From: Wolfiporia cocos
Lineage: Eukaryota > Basidiomycota > Agaricomycetes > Polyporales > Phaeolaceae
NCBI GenBank assembly: GCA_029448655.1
Contig: JACCLO010000002.1
Span: 3,720,001-3,784,000, forward strand
DNA length: 64,000 bases
Direction of reading: 5' to 3'
Both the position numbers and the translations under genes were made by a program. Positions 50,399-60,831 of the stretch are shown piece after piece (positions within the stretch are counted from its first letter, which is position 1; each line of letters begins with the position of its first letter). Below the pieces are notes generated by a model that was given only the letters and a program-made list of their open reading frames with translations, had not been told where the DNA came from and ran no database searches.

Positions 50399-51197
50399 TA
50401 GTCTCGATCAGACGCTCTACAGCGGTGTGGCTGCGCCACGGACACAGCCGAGCGGAGATCGAAAAACCGAAGACAACGAACCGCTGTAGAGCGTCTGGCG
50501 GATTTTGCTAGGGCGGATGTAGGTGACCCTATCCCGTGACCGCGAGGCTATGCATCTACGCGTCCTCCCCGAATTGTGATCAATACGCCGCCGCACGCTC
50601 GCTGTATTCTAGTACATACATGCCAATAGAATACCTCGCAAGCCATTTTTGCAGACTATCTATGATCTCGACAACAAGCACTTCGACGTATTACTGAAGG
50701 CAGCCCGCGAAGCAGCTTATAAAAACAGTGGCAAGTCTAAATCTTCGGAGTCCATATATGCTAGTATCAGTAAGACCAGCTTGGAGCTATGTCGCCTGAT
50801 TCATCGAGAGCATTGCGTAGCCGTCGCGTACGATCTTGATGCGGCGTCTTCGAACTGGTTTAACGTGCTCCTCCAGCCCGTCTTCGTCGTCTTCGTAGTC
50901 GAAAAGATTACCGTTATCGGCAGGATGATCCATTGTATTGATTAAAAATCCATAGAATACTTCTACGACAGGGCAGGGTGCTAACGTGTTCCAAAGTCGT
51001 TAGCGTGCCATCGACTTTGCGCGATGCGTAGACGTGTAGACGCCCGCCTCGCGATCACGAGACGGGGGTCACCTACATCCGCCCCATCGAAATCCACCAG
51101 ACGTTCCGCCAGCGCGCTTTGTCTTCAGTTTTTCGATCTCCGCTCGGGTGCTCCCGAGCAGCACGTGCGCTGGCAGAACGTCTGATGATCGAGACTA
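50399..51197. mobile_element. Mutator-like non-autonomous foldback element 2, 799 bp, 9-bp target duplication
   Basis: It has the same TAGTCTCG termini and ~160-bp inverted ends as element 1. The perfect 9-bp repeat GCATACACC flanks it (50390-50398 and 51198-51206). The inner part of each end shares GGCGGATGTAGGTGACC with element 1. Its terminal hairpins use other stem sequences (CAGACGCTCTACAGCGG left, CAGACGTTC...GCCAGCG right) yet still pair. The centre holds an open frame of ~98 codons (50649-50945, no ATG) that ends in a hydrophobic stretch and resembles no known transposase, and it is unlike the centre of element 1. Confidence 0.87.
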
Positions 51198-51206
51198 GCA
51201 TACACC

Positions 51207-51681
51207 GATCTTCAGCTCTGCCTGCTCAGACTTCCGGGCACTGTGTGTAAGGGGCTCAATAACCCTGCGAAGCGCGTTCTCGTTGAAACGACATCACAAG
51301 TCAGATCCAATGGTAGTCGAAAACCATATCAAGGATATCAGAAGGAGTGATGCTGCGTACAACAACACGCGCTGGCCTTGAGGGCACCGTGCTATCCCCA
51401 CGTGCAGTGTACCAGAGCCTCGTGCATTGCGGTCGAAAGTATCTCAAGGCGTATGGTATTACCATCGACATCTGACATGTCCAGTCATACTTCACAGCAG
51501 TGCGCGTGGTGATGGAAGGCAAGATAACATGATGAGCATTCTCTCCTGCGGCGCTCAAGGCTAGACACGGCGTTGGGTGCAGCAGGTTTACACATGTATG
51601 GCTTCCGGGGCGCAGTAGCTCTTCCACTCAAAAGTTGCAATCTAAGTCACGGCAGTCAGTCGTTCTCTCACGTATACCACT
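51207..51681. other. Upstream region of RBR ligase copy 2
   Basis: About 475 bp between the second Mutator-like element and the ATG at 51682. No gene was recognised. A minus-strand open frame (51627-51301) lacks any known domain. Confidence 0.4.
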
Positions 51682-53286
51682 ATGGGAAGCTACATGCGTG
51701 ACGACGAGCTGGCGACCGCGCTGGCCATTCTGAGTTCACATCACTCGAATACGCGTCGTTCGGCTCCAAGTGACGATAAATTTGCGCAATTTCTAGGGAT
51801 TGAGCTATATGACGATGATCAGTGGTTCAATGATGTCCTCGAGACTTCGATGCGCATAAGGGTATGTATAGTATTCACATATCGCCCTAGTTATTCATAC
51901 GCTTGTAGACACCGCCAAGTGGAGACGCTGAACCCTCAAGTTCAGCCACTCCGCCAGCAGACGAATCTGCTGGAACTTCCTATGATTTGGACGTAGCAAC
52001 AGAGCTGCAACGTCAATTCGACGAACGAAACGCGCAGTTGCGCGGAGAGCTTGCAGGCGCTTCAATTTCAATCCCGTCGACACCGCCAATCGCAATACCT
52101 GACGAACAATATTCGCCAACGCTGATGCAGCTTCAGTTTGAGGATGAAGACGACGTTGTGCTATGGAGGAGATTAGGAGAACTTTCAATTCCTCCGGCAC
52201 CCCCAGACGATGACCCAGACGATGACCCCGGAAAACTCTCTGACATAGAACTCGCAAGAAGGCTGCAGGAGCAATTCGATGAAGAGAACGATCGTCTGCG
52301 AAGAGAGCATGAGGAACTGCAGCGGGAGATACCTTCCATGTTTGAATGTGGCGTCTGTTTTGACGAAACCAGCGAAGAGGAGGTCGCCATAGTCGAGCCG
52401 TGCGGACATCAATTCTGCAGAGAGTGCGTCAAGAGCCATGCCGTCTCCAAGATTGACGAGCATCGCTACCCGATACCTTGTCCTACATGCATGACCGGTG
52501 CAGCGCAGGAAGACACAGGAGGTAGGCAACGCTCAGGGATATCAAGATATACTTTCGGCTGATTATGCATTGTAGTGATCAACGACGCTTTGATCCAGCA
52601 GCTCGGGATATCAGAAAGACATTATGCCATCTTTGTAGAGATGCAAATGGCTGCATTCTCGCTCAAAGTCCGGTGCCGCAAGTACGTTCTAGCTGATAGT
52701 ATGGATGTCACTTCCATAACTGAGTGAATTGGCCCAGGTGTGAGAACGAATTCTTTGTTGACAAAGCAGAATACGAGGCAGCGGACACCGTCCGATGCCC
52801 ATTGGGCTGCAACTTCACCTGGTGTAAAGCGTGTTCTCAGGCCATCGACACCGAGCCGGGGGCCGCGGCGCATTCCTGTGACGGAGAGAATGAACTGAAG
52901 CATTTGATGGGTGAGAAAGGGTGGAAGAACTGCCCAGGTACGTCACTGCAAGAGTTTATGTCCCCCAAAGCTCACACATGCCACTAAGGCTGCTCAACAC
53001 CCTCAGAGAAGATATCGGGCTGTAACCATATGACAGTGAGTCCTCATCAAAGAACCACGTGTTGCCTGCCGTATTGACGGTAATTAGTGTCCTGCACCAG
53101 GATGCAACGTGTGCGTAGATAAACCCCGTTTTCGTTCGGCGTTATTAAACACAAAACGTTCACAGGCACTTTTGCTACCATTGCGGGGAACAAATCATCA
53201 GGTCGACCACGCAAGAAGAGATCAGCAATGCACTTGGCGCACATTACGCGAGATGTGCTCTCTGGATCGAAGGTCAAGATGCTTGA
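51682..53286 (+). CDS. RBR-type (RING-IBR-RING) E3 ubiquitin ligase, copy 2
   Basis: Exons 51682-51861, 51909-52521, 52576-52681, 52738-52937, 53007-53035, 53088-53110 and 53166-53286 join in phase. The first ~210 residues are acidic, with a helical E/Q/R-rich part (L-A-R-R-L-Q-E-Q-F-D-E-E-N-D-R-L-R-R). RING1 follows (C-G-V-C-F-D-E-T...C-G-H-Q-F-C-R-E-C...C-P-T-C-M), then the IBR region (C-E-N-E-F-F-V-D...C-N-F-T-W-C-K-A-C) and RING2 (G-C-N-H-M-T-C-P-A-P-G-C-N...H-F-C-Y-H-C-G). It ends with a short tail. RBR ligases move ubiquitin from an E2 to a Cys in RING2 and then to substrate; the C-N-H-M-T-C element fits that site. It is paralogous to the gene at 2321-3400 with the same intron positions. 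The substrate is unknown. Confidence 0.88.
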
Positions 53287-53746
53287 TGCCCGAGTGTCGT
53301 GGCCCCGAGTCTGCTATGATAATCCACGTGTAGTCTCCGAGGAGTCTCTCACTGTCTGACACTTTATAATCCTCACGTAAACACTGGCTCGAGCTACGGC
53401 CGGAACCTGCACATTTGAGGTGTATGTCTTCACGGTCGTACAGCCTCGCAATTTCATAGCAGTTTCACGCAATGATGTATTCCTGAATATTTACCTATTG
53501 TCGTAGCTTGTCATAGTCATGTTCGTGGCGTGTAGCATACAGTACAACTACATATGTCTTGGACTGGTTTACAGTCAATGTGAGGCATGCAAGGGGGATA
53601 TTGCAGTCAATGCGGGGCATGCGAGGGATATTGCAGGGAAGCGGGGGATAAACTTAATGATCCTACCGGAACAAGAGTGATTGAGTTTGCATTCCACAAT
53701 AAATGAAGAGCGTCTCACGATCAGAGACCGTGCCCGAGGGTGACAA
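53287..53746. other. Intergenic region with a short direct repeat
   Basis: About 460 bp between the RBR gene and the stop codon of the coiled-coil gene. Two direct copies of a ~31-bp unit (GTCAATG...GATATTGCA) lie at 53574-53605 and 53606-53635. No gene was recognised. Confidence 0.5.
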
Positions 53747-56035
53747 TCACGCAGCCGCACATGTTAGCTGCTGCTGGCCATGGTCTAGCCCAGCCAACAA
53801 AACCGCGAGCATCTCCATGTTGGCTCTCACGAGCTCGAGCTCGCCCTCCGCCGTGTCGCGCACGACGCCCCACGCCTCCGCTGCGCGCCTCCCACATCCC
53901 GCCGCCTCCCACCGCTCGCGCTGCGCCCGCAAGCTCGCCTTATGCGCCGCCTGGGCACGCCGCTGCGCCTGAACGAGCGCCTCCTGTACCGCCTGCTCGC
54001 GCACGGCGTGCGCTTGGCTTAATTGCTCCTCGAGCGACGCGACGAACGACACGCGCTCGCTGTCCGCGCGTAGCGTCCCCTGCAGCTGCTCCTCAAGCGT
54101 CGCAATCCGCTTCGCAAGCTCCTCTGTGTCCTGTGCGCGCGCCGCCCGCGCGGTCTGCAGCTGGCTCTCGAGTAACTCGATCTCCGCAAGCCGGTCGCGC
54201 GCCTTCGCCTCAGCGGACTCAAGCTGCAGCCGGAGCATCATCATGCCCCCCGCATCCTCGAGCGAGATGTCCGACGCGGCCTCGTCAAAGTGGGAGGAGG
54301 CGGTGCGCACGACGGGCGAGGGGGTGACGTCTGGGAGGAGAACCTGCGAGATGGACCCGTAGCTGGTAGGTGAAGGCAGTGTGCTCATGTTGGGACTGTC
54401 CGGCATCTCAATCCCTGACGAGCTAGCAGTCGGCGAGATGGCACCAGGCCGGAAGGGCGCGGCCATGTCGGCGATCATATGATCGACATCCACGCCCCCC
54501 AGTGTCCGGCTGTGTTCTGCTAGGTGTTCCCAGGACAGTATCGAGCCCCGCTCTGGTGCACCGGGCAGCCGGCGTAGGGGGAGCAAGAAGGGTGAGGTGA
54601 CATCGGATGAAGGCGACAGGTACGACATGTTCAGGCGACTGGGAGGGTTGGAATGCGAGGGTGTGTGCGGCTCGGCTTGCGAGCGGTCATCGAGCCTGAT
54701 CCGGGGGAGCGCGGGAGTGGGCTCGCTCGGCGACACGATGGTCGAGAGCATGAACTCGACGTCGTTGGCGTCTATGCTGTCATTGCTGATGCCCTCCGAG
54801 AACTCACCGGCGGTCGGAGTGGGTGTCGTCGAGTCGCGCGGACGCTCAGTCGCAATCGAACGCGGGCTGGAGGGCAGCTCGGCCTTCGCTGCTGAGCGCG
54901 CGGACAGAGGGGACTCGGGAGGTGTAGGAGCGCGACGTGGGGGGCTGCTGCTGCGCGAGTCTGTCGATGGCGTGGCCGGACGCGCGGTCTTCCTGATTGT
55001 GCCGCTCTGAGCAGCAGACGTAGTGGCCGCTTTCCTCAAGGCGCTACCGAAGATGGAGGGGCGCTGCTTACGAGGGGTACAAGAAGAAGCAGACGATGTA
55101 GAGGATGGGGGACGCGACACTTCAGACTGAGTTGCAGACGAGATGGAAGACGTCTTGGAAGACGAGATGAAAGACGTCTTGGAAGACGAGGTGGACATCT
55201 TGGAAGACGTCTTTGTTGGCCTCAACGACCGAGTAACAGACTCGGGACGCGAGGGCGGAGTAGCAGAAGGGGTGCGTTTGTGCAGGATGAGTCTGCTCTT
55301 CTTCTCCTTCTCCTTCTCTGGGTTCTGCTGAGAGTGCACATTGATGGCATTGGTGAGATTGACTTTCAATGCGCCCGGGTGAGGTACAGGACTAACGGAA
55401 CGGCCAAATTTACCACCTTTGGTGGACTGCGAGTCGGGCGTGCTATCACGCGACTCTTCTGCCTTCTCCGCCTTCTCCGCTTTCTTGTCCCCACCACCGA
55501 AGATATCGGCTACGCGCGGTCGCACTGAAGAGCGACTGGGCGATGGGTTCTTGACCACCGTGTTTTCCGCGAGCATAGTCTTCGGTCTGTACTTGGGCAG
55601 CGCAGACGAGCCGGTCGTTCTCGAACGAAGCGTCATGGTACGCGACACCGCCGTTTTGGGAGTGTCGGGTGACGGGGACGAAGAGGGATCGTCGGAATCG
55701 ACGGCTGCCGGCTTCTTGACGGTGGAGACCTTGCGTATGTGCCTAGTCAGAGCCTTCGTCTTCTCAGGGGAGGGCTCGTCACCCTTCTTGCTGGCAAGCT
55801 TATCGACGGTAGCAGAGCGGGTGGGCACCTGAGATACGCTGCTGGTCCTTCGCGACGCGATCATGGTCTTCTTCGCAGCTTTCTCGAGCTTGTCGCCGCT
55901 GCCATCCTTGACCTCCTTGTGCATCGCATCGACGAGGGCCTTGCCCATAGACGAGAGGTTAAGAGAGTGCCGAATCGAGCTCCGGGTGACCGGTCGAGAC
56001 GGCGCAACGCCACTGGCAGCGGTTTGCGGAGGCAT
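53747..56035 (-). CDS. Ser/Pro-rich protein with C-terminal coiled coil, function unknown, 762 residues
   Basis: A single long exon runs from an ATG at 56035; frame upstream lacks another ATG. The first ~550 residues are rich in Ser, Thr, Pro and Lys and probably disordered, with basic patches and many S/T-P sites that suit proline-directed kinases. One part repeats K-T-S-x-x-S-S-S-like blocks (near residues 285-310). The last ~170 residues form a clear heptad-pattern coiled coil (L-R-L-Q-L-E-S-A-E-A-K-A-R-D-R-L... to L-E-E-Q-L-S-Q-A-H). The layout recalls cytoskeleton- or spindle-associated proteins, but no domain was recognised and no function is claimed. The absence of introns stands out in this intron-rich window. 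Confidence 0.75.
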   Translation of the reverse strand: MPPQTAASGVAPSRPVTRSSIRHSLNLSSMGKALVDAMHKEVKDGSGDKLEKAAKKTMIASRRTSSVSQVPTRSATVDKLASKKGDEPSPEKTKALTRHIRKVSTVKKPAAVDSDDPSSSPSPDTPKTAVSRTMTLRSRTTGSSALPKYRPKTMLAENTVVKNPSPSRSSVRPRVADIFGGGDKKAEKAEKAEESRDSTPDSQSTKGGKFGRSVSPVPHPGALKVNLTNAINVHSQQNPEKEKEKKSRLILHKRTPSATPPSRPESVTRSLRPTKTSSKMSTSSSKTSFISSSKTSSISSATQSEVSRPPSSTSSASSCTPRKQRPSIFGSALRKAATTSAAQSGTIRKTARPATPSTDSRSSSPPRRAPTPPESPLSARSAAKAELPSSPRSIATERPRDSTTPTPTAGEFSEGISNDSIDANDVEFMLSTIVSPSEPTPALPRIRLDDRSQAEPHTPSHSNPPSRLNMSYLSPSSDVTSPFLLPLRRLPGAPERGSILSWEHLAEHSRTLGGVDVDHMIADMAAPFRPGAISPTASSSGIEMPDSPNMSTLPSPTSYGSISQVLLPDVTPSPVVRTASSHFDEAASDISLEDAGGMMMLRLQLESAEAKARDRLAEIELLESQLQTARAARAQDTEELAKRIATLEEQLQGTLRADSERVSFVASLEEQLSQAHAVREQAVQEALVQAQRRAQAAHKASLRAQRERWEAAGCGRRAAEAWGVVRDTAEGELELVRANMEMLAVLLAGLDHGQQQLTCAAA

Positions 56036-56334
56036 GGGTGATGGCGAGCGTGTGGTCAAGGACAAGTTAAGTAGTGCCTGACGAAAGCAACCGGGCAGCG
56101 CGTGTGCCCGGAGCGGTGGGTATAGTGCGCTTCGCTGGCAAAGAGGTGCGGCGTTGCGTTGTGCAAAGCGGGAGTGTGATCAGAGTGATTGCCTCGACTG
56201 CCCGTCGCGTACTCAACAACATGCAAACAGCGCGTAAATATCGCGCGTCACGCGATCTCGCTAGTGGGTCCACGCGGGTCCACCAGCGTCTCCCCGTGCA
56301 TCTCTATACAGACGAACAGCGCCAAGGACACCTT

Positions 56335-58218
56335 CTACCACATGAACCGCCCCACGCCAGCCCTCGCCTTGTGCAGGAACACGTACAGCGTTGCCGCGTT
56401 GATCGCACCATACCAGAATCCCTCCGCCACGACCCCCCACAGCGGCACGTCCACCACCTGCACCCTCAGCAGTATATATGGGATGAGAAAGTACCGCGGC
56501 TCCAGCAGCGGTGTCGGAATCAGCGTGGGCACCACGAACACAGGCAGGAGCAGGTTCTGCAGCAGGGTCTGATCGCGCCCTGCAGTGCGGAGTGAGTTTC
56601 AGATGGGCTGCGCGGCATGGGTGACGAGCGGCAGGACGCACCGATGCGGATGTACCACGCCCACGCGCAGGCGATGTACCCCGGTATGAGTAAATACGGC
56701 ATGATAGGGTGCAGAAGGAACACCCTGCGCCAGACATAGAAAGTATAGTGCCGATTGTCAGCCAGCAAGAACGGGTGATGTATCCTGGTGGCGGCAGCGA
56801 TTAGATCTCCGTGAACCGCTGAACGAGAGAACCACAAACGTGAACTCATGAACGGTCATGCCCATGAGAAGAGCCACAATGGTCGTGACACTGGCATTCC
56901 TGGTGGTGAAGTGGGTGGTTAATCGCCATGCCGCTGCCATACCGCAGGGACGTGTACCTTCTACTCCCGAACATCCGACTCCAAACCTGCCGCACAAGTC
57001 CACCCAAACCATCTTGACCCGCTAGTAACGCCGGCCACCCAAGAATACTAGCGAAGCCAACGAAGTAATACAGTTGCGGAACATGCAACACTGGGACGTG
57101 ATTCGACTTATCGCCTGCCTGTGATTTAGCACACAGGCTCCGTGCTCAACTCCAATGATTCAATGAGTCTTCTCACCAAGGACGATCCCGCCGTTCCATA
57201 CTACGAACGCGCCGAATCCTGCCAGGACGAGCGCGTAAGGCACAAACGCAGGCAATATACCGGGCAGGATCCACGGAACGCTCATGACGGCCTTCACGAG
57301 ATCCTCTGCAGAATGTGTCAGAGTGATGAATTACGCCACACTCAGCGCAGTTTCGATCGCGCAGAGGATGCGCGCTTACCTGGTCTGGCCGCCAACGCCG
57401 GGGGGTCGTGCAGGCGAGCGCGCGGCTGGGTGCCCGCGGGATCACGCCGGAAGCGTAAATACATCAGCTGGCTGGATGCATACGCGTAGAGCACCCAAAC
57501 GACGTTGTTCTGGCGGAATGTGCAGCTAACAGCGCCGAGCTGCCTCCCTTGTTCTGCGTCAGCTGTTGTCTCACAAGCGCGCGGTGGGACATGATTTGGA
57601 CATACCAATGCGGCGAGCCAGTGACGTCGGTTGGCAGCGGAAATAACAGTTGCGACGACAAAGACCAGGCTCGGGACCTCGGTGTAGTAGAGGAAGCCGA
57701 AGAAGTAGGCGATCGGGAAGGCTGCGAGCACGACTGCTTCGGCGATGGGCATCACGGGCGACAGCGGCGGCCGCTCGCGCTTGTGATAGCACAGCAGACG
57801 TGTCAGAAGCAGCGGAAGAGCCAGGAGGGAGAGCATGGGCGTGATGCGCAGCATCGACAGGTTGCACTTGAACATGAACACATTCTTGAGAATCACGCTC
57901 AGGACATAACTATGAGTAGTCGTGATTGAGGATTATCTGTGTCAATTCTTAGATATACCAGTGCTCACAGCCCGGGCGGGGTGGTGATTTTCGGATCCCA
58001 GGTCCAATAGTCGCCCTCACAGTACGCCTGCGCCTGCGGGACATGGAAAGGCTCGTCCTGAGAACATTGTGTTTCCGATCAGTCTCGGCATAATACTCCT
58101 ACAATACAAACCCCACGCACCATGTACGGCTCCCTCACCTCCTCATTCATCGCCTTCAGGGTCAGCGCAGACAGCGCAGCGAACGCCGCGTAGTATGTCG
58201 CGCCCGGATCGGATGACA
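56335..58218 (-). CDS. ALG10: ALG10/Die2 alpha-1,2-glucosyltransferase of N-glycan assembly
   Basis: The start is the ATG at 58218 and the stop TAG at 56337-56335, with about nine exons. Early exons encode E-E-V-R-E-P-Y-M, then [15 protein letters not shown] and [12 protein letters not shown], the conserved luminal loop of ALG10 with its acidic motif. Around ten hydrophobic segments follow, including P-L-L-L-T-R-L-L-C and [10 protein letters not shown]. Later, [19 protein letters not shown] is the family's second hallmark. The enzyme adds the third, terminal glucose to the lipid-linked oligosaccharide in the ER lumen, the signal for efficient transfer by oligosaccharyltransferase. Some middle exon borders are approximate. 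Its ATG lies 124 bp from that of MTQ2 on the other strand. Confidence 0.9.
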
Positions 58219-58342
58219 TGGCGGCGATGGTGGTAGTTGTTCGAGAAGTAGATGCTGATTGCCTGTTCGAGCAAGCACACATGTAATTAGGCGCTCTCTA
58301 TGCTCTCTAGACAGTCCCATTGTGGCTGGACCGAACGACAGA
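58219..58342. promoter_or_regulatory. Compact bidirectional promoter of ALG10 and MTQ2
   Basis: Only 124 bp separate the two divergent ATG codons. Both transcripts must start within or beyond this stretch. No TATA box was seen. Confidence 0.5.
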
Positions 58343-59338
58343 ATGATACCGACGCCGGATCTTTCACTTTTGACCCGCGAGGATTATGAGCACGTATATG
58401 AACCAGCAGGTGCGTGCATTTTCCCCTTCTGCAGCGAATGGCGGTCTGACATCGTGTTGCAGAGGACACGTTCATCCTGCTGGACGCACTCGAGCAGGAT
58501 GCAGAAGAGCTGCAGAAGATGAAGCCTTCCGTATGTCTTGAAATAGGGTGAGTGCTGCTTTGATAGTGATGCAAGCTCTGGCTGATGCTCACACAGACCA
58601 GGTTCTGGATGCGTGTCGAGTTTCGTGGGTAGGATAGTGGGTGCCTCGGCATCTCGTACGTCCTTCTCACACATAACTTGAACCACGGATAGCCGATCTC
58701 CCTCTAGTATATCTCAGCTGCGACATAAACTTGCGTGCATGCCATTGTACAAAGCGCACTGGCGACCAAAATAAAGTAAGCTGCCCGCGTCTGAGTTTGC
58801 TCGACCATCTGCTTCACGGAACTCTGATCAGGCGAGATATTCATAGTAGATCCCCCTCGAGCCGATCAACGCGTCCCTTGCCGGGCCCCTGGCACTCCGC
58901 CTCCGCCGCGCAGTCGATGTCCTGCTCTTCAATCCGCCCTACGTGCCGACCCACGCTGACGAGGCGGGCGACGCGCAATGCGGCGCGGACATCGCGGGCT
59001 CGTGGGCGGGCGGCGCGGACGGCATGCAGGTCACGAACGTGCTGCTAGGGCAGGTCGATGTGCGCTATATATTCAGGTACAATTGTGCTGTAGCGATTGG
59101 CTGACGCGTGCTTCCCCCCTGCAGGAGCTATTGTCGCCTGTTGGCAGGTTCTACCTGGTGGCGGTCAAGCAGAACGATGTGCCTGGTATCTGTCAGCGGA
59201 TGACGCGGGAGTACGGATTCCGCTGCGAAGTGAGCATCCAAATGACTTCCATGCCGGCATATCCTAACGCATTCCCAGGTCACTCTGCAGCGCCGAGCCG
59301 GCAGAGAGCATCTATTCGTCATACGTATCTCTCGATAA
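58343..59338 (+). CDS. MTQ2: eRF1 glutamine methyltransferase catalytic subunit MTQ2 (HemK2/N6AMT1 type), 217 residues
   Basis: Exons 58343-58409, 58463-58547, 58597-58655, 58708-58775, 58850-59059, 59125-59229 and 59279-59338 join in phase. The class I SAM-binding motif reads L-E-I-G-P-G-S-G-C-V, the acidic motif at the end of strand 2 is S-C-D-I-N, and the substrate-binding N-P-P-Y motif is F-N-P-P-Y-V-P-T. Near the N-terminus, Y-E-P-A-E-D-T-F-I-L-L-D-A-L is the MTQ2 signature. In the family, MTQ2 with Trm112 methylates the Gln of the GGQ motif in release factor eRF1, which aids termination. Length fits the family. Seven exons in under 1 kb of gene is intron-dense even here. Confidence 0.92.
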
Positions 59339-59536
59339 CCATGCAGTGAGCGTGGATATCAGAAGCTGAAAAATACCATTGGGTTCTAATCAGTTAGCAG
59401 TCTCCATTGTTTCCACATCAACATGATGCAGGGATCCTAATTGATACACCTCCATATTCCGATACAATAAGAGAGCGCGAGGTACATGGCTTTTAACCCG
59501 TTCATAAATTTAACTTTCGCACCATCGCACAGGCGC

Positions 59537-60831
59537 TCACAGTTCGAGGCCCTCCAGCGCTGGAATTGGCCGCTCTGCCTGAGGGGTGATGCGTGCACCG
59601 TGACGCCGCTGTCCGCTTGCTACGTAGTCGACAATTGCGGACTATTTATGTTTCATTCAATGGGACATCGTTCGCGTGAGTACGGCCGACGAAACTTACG
59701 TGTGCGGTGATTCTGTTGTCCCAGAGCACGACAGTGTACGGCTGCCACTTGACGCGGGCCTGGATGTCGACGCTCCTGTCGATGTGGTCATAGAGAAGAT
59801 TGAGGATCGCATCTGGAGGCGCGTTCGAACGGGGGCTCGATCGGAGTGTTTCAGGTTCACGTACCCGACTCCTCTCGCTTGAGACCGACAATGCGCCTCG
59901 TAAATTGCCTGTTGACGTAAATCGCCTCTTCTCCCGTGACCGGGTGCCTTCGGATAACCGGATGGACGTTCTCGACGGGCTCGCGGCGCACGACACCGCC
60001 GCGGTTACCTGCACGCGAGTAGTTCGCCTGTTCGACGCCCGAGTGCACCGCCTTGAGCGTGCGCAGGAACGCGACGAACTGAGGCGAGAGGCGCTTGAGC
60101 GCGGCGATCTGCGACGTGAACGCGGTGTCTCCTCCGGTGTCGGGGGCCGCCAGCAGGAAGAACGTCGTCAGGCCGGGTGGCTGACGCTCGTACGAGACGT
60201 CCGAGTGCCAGGTCGTCGACGTGATGCGTTCCTCGCGCTCGAAGTTGTACGTCGTGTTCGCGTCGCGGTAGACGAGGTGCAGCTCCGGGTAACTCTCGGG
60301 GTGCCCGGAGGTCGGGTGGATGTGCAGACGCCCGAAGTGACGGCCCCATTCGAGATAGAAGTCAGGGCCGCGGTCGATGAAGTCCTGCTGGTCGCGGAAG
60401 ACCACGAGTCCGCGGCGCGCGACCTATTCACATGCCAGAATGAGCGGACAATGAGCACTCGCTCGAAGGTGAGAGGAAGAACAATGGCTGACCTCGAGCG
60501 CGAGCTGATCCCTCCCATCGCTGTCCAGGGCGGCGAGACTGACGCCGCGCACTTCCTCGCCGAGATGGGGAGTCAGTTGGACAATGCTGGTCGCATTGTC
60601 GAGGAAGGCCCGAGGGTTCGGATGCGTAAGCGCACGCGCGCCCGGATCAACATGCTCGAAGGGCGTCAGCGGGGAATAATGCTCGTCCTTGGGGAACACA
60701 GGGAGCAGATGGGCGTATCGGTACTCGGAGTTGTCCTGGTTCTGCTGGCCATTGTTCTCTGCAGGCGCCGGACGCAGCGTCAGAGAGCTGGGAAGCGACT
60801 CGGTGACACTCTGGATGATTGTGGTAGACAT
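59537..60831 (-). CDS. TauD/TfdA-type Fe(II)/2-oxoglutarate dioxygenase (probable sulfonate or taurine dioxygenase), 371 residues
   Basis: Exons 60831-60493, 60423-59865, 59812-59700 and 59641-59537 join in phase. The iron-binding facial triad is visible: H-x-D as W-H-S-D (His ~186, Asp ~188), and a distal His in Q-R-R-H-G-A-R-I-T (~residue 350), where the following Arg would bind 2-oxoglutarate. V-V-F-R-D-Q near the middle and W-D-N-R-I-T-A-H near the end are TauD hallmarks. The nearest known fungal relatives (JLP1 type) release sulfite from sulfonates for sulphur supply; the exact substrate cannot be read from the sequence. The start is the ATG at 60831. The flanking genes are MTQ2 and the oligopeptide transporter. 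Confidence 0.9.

Noticed and set aside
50649..50945. Independent gene inside Mutator-like element 2
   Set aside because: The frame has no ATG at its start, no recognised domain and lies wholly within the element; it is described only as a possible captured piece.
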